64,000 nt of DNA. It comes from Pantoea cypripedii (GTDB taxonomy: Bacteria; Pseudomonadota; Gammaproteobacteria; Enterobacterales; Enterobacteriaceae). Position numbers and translations under genes: made by a program. Location of the stretch: positions 3,027,832 to 3,091,831 of the forward strand of contig NZ_MLJI01000001.1 in NCBI RefSeq assembly GCF_002095535.1. Reading direction: 5' to 3'. Shown one piece after another: positions 62,642-64,000 of the stretch (its first letter is position 1; each line of letters begins with the position of its first letter). The notes under the pieces were generated by a model, which saw only the letters and a program-made list of their open reading frames with translations, was not told the DNA's origin and made no database searches.

Positions 62642-63226
62642 TCAGAACCCGTTCTTTTCCTCTTTCATATCCGGTAAATGGTGGGCGATACCTTTGTGGC
62701 AATCGATACAGGTTTTTCCTTCCTCCACCGCTTTGGTATGCATCTTCGCCGCCACGGTCTTCTGCGCGGTAAAATCCATATATTCAAAGTTGTGGCAGTT
62801 GCGGCAGGCCTGCGAATTGTTGTTCTTCATCCTGCGCCATTCGTTTTGCGCCAGTTCGAGACGTTTTTCTTCAAACTTCTCGGGCGTATCCACAATGCCG
62901 AACACCTTGGCGTAAACCTCTTTACTGGCCTGGAGCTTACGCCACATCTTCGGTCCCCACTCGTGCGGCACATGGCAATCCGGACAGGTGGCACGCACCC
63001 CGCTACGGTTGTTGTAATGCACCGTCTGCATATATTCCTGGTAGACGTTATTGCGCATTTCATGGCAACCAATACAGAACTGCTCGCGGTTAGTCATCTC
63101 CAGCCCGGTATTAAAACCACCCCAGAAAATGATGCCACCGGCAAAACCAATCAGCAGCAGCGTGCCAATTGCCAGACGGCTGGGTCGACGCCACCAGCGC
63201 CAGATTCGGATAATCATCTGTTTCAT
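62642..63226 (-). CDS. napC: Tetrahaem cytochrome c NapC
   Basis: A 194-residue membrane-anchored cytochrome of the NapC/NirT family that passes electrons from quinol to the periplasmic nitrate reductase. One N-terminal helix (about 16-36) is followed by four CxxCH haem motifs: CIGCH, CPDCH, CRNCH and CIDCH. The ATG at 63226 has GAGG 6 bases upstream; a GTG at 63238 overlapping the napB stop is the alternative. Last gene of the visible nap cluster. Confidence 0.93.
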   Translation of the reverse strand: MKQMIIRIWRWWRRPSRLAIGTLLLIGFAGGIIFWGGFNTGLEMTNREQFCIGCHEMRNNVYQEYMQTVHYNNRSGVRATCPDCHVPHEWGPKMWRKLQASKEVYAKVFGIVDTPEKFEEKRLELAQNEWRRMKNNNSQACRNCHNFEYMDFTAQKTVAAKMHTKAVEEGKTCIDCHKGIAHHLPDMKEEKNGF

Positions 63227-63234
63227 CGCTGACC

Positions 63235-63666
63235 TCACTGCCCAAAGCCTTCAGCCGGGCGGAAGGTATTTTCTACCACCGGTTTGGCATCGGTTTGCGG
63301 TACATGGCATTGCAGACAAAAGTAGCGGCGCGGTGATACCGAACTGCTGACTAACCCGTCACGGTCAGTAAAGTGTGTCGGGCTAACGCGTGGCGCACCG
63401 GTGGTGAGATAGCTCTGCGTACCGTGACATTGCAGGCAGCGGTTGATGTTTTTTGTCACCTGATAGCCATCCACGCTGTGCGGGATCACCGGCGGCTGAT
63501 TGACATAATTCAGCGGCTTGCGGCTCTGCTCTTTGGGCTGATGGATGGTGCCCTGCTGCGTCGCCGTCACCTCGGGTGACTGATTCAGGTCTACGCCATT
63601 CGCGGCCCAGACCGTGCCGCCCAGCATCAGGGCGGCCAATGAGAGAAATGTGATAAGAGGTTTCAT
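63235..63666 (-). CDS. napB: Dihaem cytochrome c NapB
   Basis: A 143-residue periplasmic dihaem cytochrome that delivers electrons to NapA. The signal peptide ([21 protein letters not shown]) is followed by a mature part with two CxxCH motifs (CLQCHGTQ and CLQCHVPQ). It overlaps the start region of napC and lies 11 bases after napA. Confidence 0.94.
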   Translation of the reverse strand: MKPLITFLSLAALMLGGTVWAANGVDLNQSPEVTATQQGTIHQPKEQSRKPLNYVNQPPVIPHSVDGYQVTKNINRCLQCHGTQSYLTTGAPRVSPTHFTDRDGLVSSSVSPRRYFCLQCHVPQTDAKPVVENTFRPAEGFGQ

Positions 63667-63677
63667 TGCATCCTGCC

Positions 63678-64000
63678 TTAAATTTTCACCAGCTTAACGG
63701 CGCATTTTTTGTAATCGGTTTGCTTTGACAGTGGATCGGTGGCGTCCAGCGTGATGTTGTTCACCAGCACCCCGGCATCGAAGAAAGGCGTAAACACCAG
63801 CCCCTGCGGTGGCTGATTGCGCCCACGGGTTTCGACGGTGGCGAGGGCTTCACCACGACGTGATACCACGCGCACTTTCTCGCCACGACGCAAACCGCGC
63901 GCTTTGGCATCCAGCGGATGGAGATACAGCAGCGCCTGTGGCACGGCGCGGTGCAGCTCCGGCACACGACGCGTCATGGTGCCGGTGTGCCAGTGCTCCA
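63678..64000 (-). CDS. napA: Periplasmic nitrate reductase NapA, C-terminal part
   Basis: The last 106 codons of the large molybdopterin subunit; the rest is beyond the window edge. The [20 protein letters not shown] segment and the terminal [20 protein letters not shown] are characteristic of NapA. Reduces nitrate to nitrite in the periplasm. Order napA-napB-napC, leftward, with no napGH between, unlike E. coli napFDAGHBC. Confidence 0.92.
   Translation of the reverse strand, partial: EHWHTGTMTRRVPELHRAVPQALLYLHPLDAKARGLRRGEKVRVVSRRGEALATVETRGRNQPPQGLVFTPFFDAGVLVNNITLDATDPLSKQTDYKKCAVKLVKI

Overview
The window is a chromosomal segment of a gamma-proteobacterium of the Enterobacterales, most likely the Erwiniaceae and probably Pantoea. 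This placement is an inference. Gene order closely follows the E. coli lpxP-alaC to narQ region (ypdK-alaC-ypdAB-glk, ypeC-mntH-nupC, yfeC-gltX-tRNAs, yfeR/yfeH-ypeB-ligA-zipA-cysZ-cysK-ptsHI-crr, cysM-cysAWUP, yfeXYZ-ypeA-amiA-hemF, maeB, talA-tktB, ypfG, nudK). Erwiniaceae-like changes are ipdC beside glk, no eut operon between hemF and maeB, and a nap cluster next to nudK.

Layout: 1-2525, MFS/HlyD efflux pair (5' end cut by the window edge). 2727-7398, small membrane protein YpdK, transaminase AlaC, a GNAT acetyltransferase and the YpdA/YpdB pyruvate-sensing pair. 7436-11417, glucokinase, indolepyruvate decarboxylase (indole-3-acetate synthesis) and a divergent aldo-keto reductase. 11577-14761, YpeC, MntH (with an MntR box) and NupC. 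14954-19212, a four-gene organosulfur cluster (flavin monooxygenase, sulfonate-type binding protein, cysteine dioxygenase, four-domain rhodanese). 19301-20085, a two-gene accessory islet beside two tRNA-Ala genes. 20870-24152, FNT channel, YfeC, GltX and a Val-Val-Lys tRNA operon. 24290-31000, a FlxA-like gene with a sigma-28-type -10, YfeR/YfeH, YpeB, LigA, ZipA, CysZ. 31113-42134, CysK, the PTS general proteins, an OmpR/CpxA-type two-component system sitting between crr and cysM, and the CysM/CysAWUP sulfate-thiosulfate system. 42328-55070, Dyp peroxidase, YfeYZ/YpeA, AmiA, HemF, MaeB, TalA, TktB, AmpH and a frameshifted YpfG. 55530-61861, an AT-rich two-gene island: a 1566-residue protein of unknown family and a 526-residue protein with an OTU-protease-like DGNC motif. 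61904-64000, NudK and the 3' end of a periplasmic nitrate reductase operon (napA-napB-napC).

Two functional themes recur. Sulfur: CysZ, CysK, CysM, CysPUWA and the organosulfur cluster together cover import of sulfate and thiosulfate, cysteine synthesis, desulfonation and cysteine oxidation. Central carbon and its control: PTS, Glk, YpdAB, AlaC, MaeB, TalA and TktB. The most novel material is the AT-rich two-gene island at 55530-61861. It looks horizontally acquired and may encode secreted effectors or toxins, but no secretion signal or HrpL-type promoter is visible, so that role is unproven.

A dispersed hairpin repeat (GTAGCGGCGCGATTTATCGC core) occurs at least four times in intergenic DNA, twice as inverted pairs. 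Five tRNA genes are present. No rRNA, CRISPR array, insertion sequence or integrase was seen.
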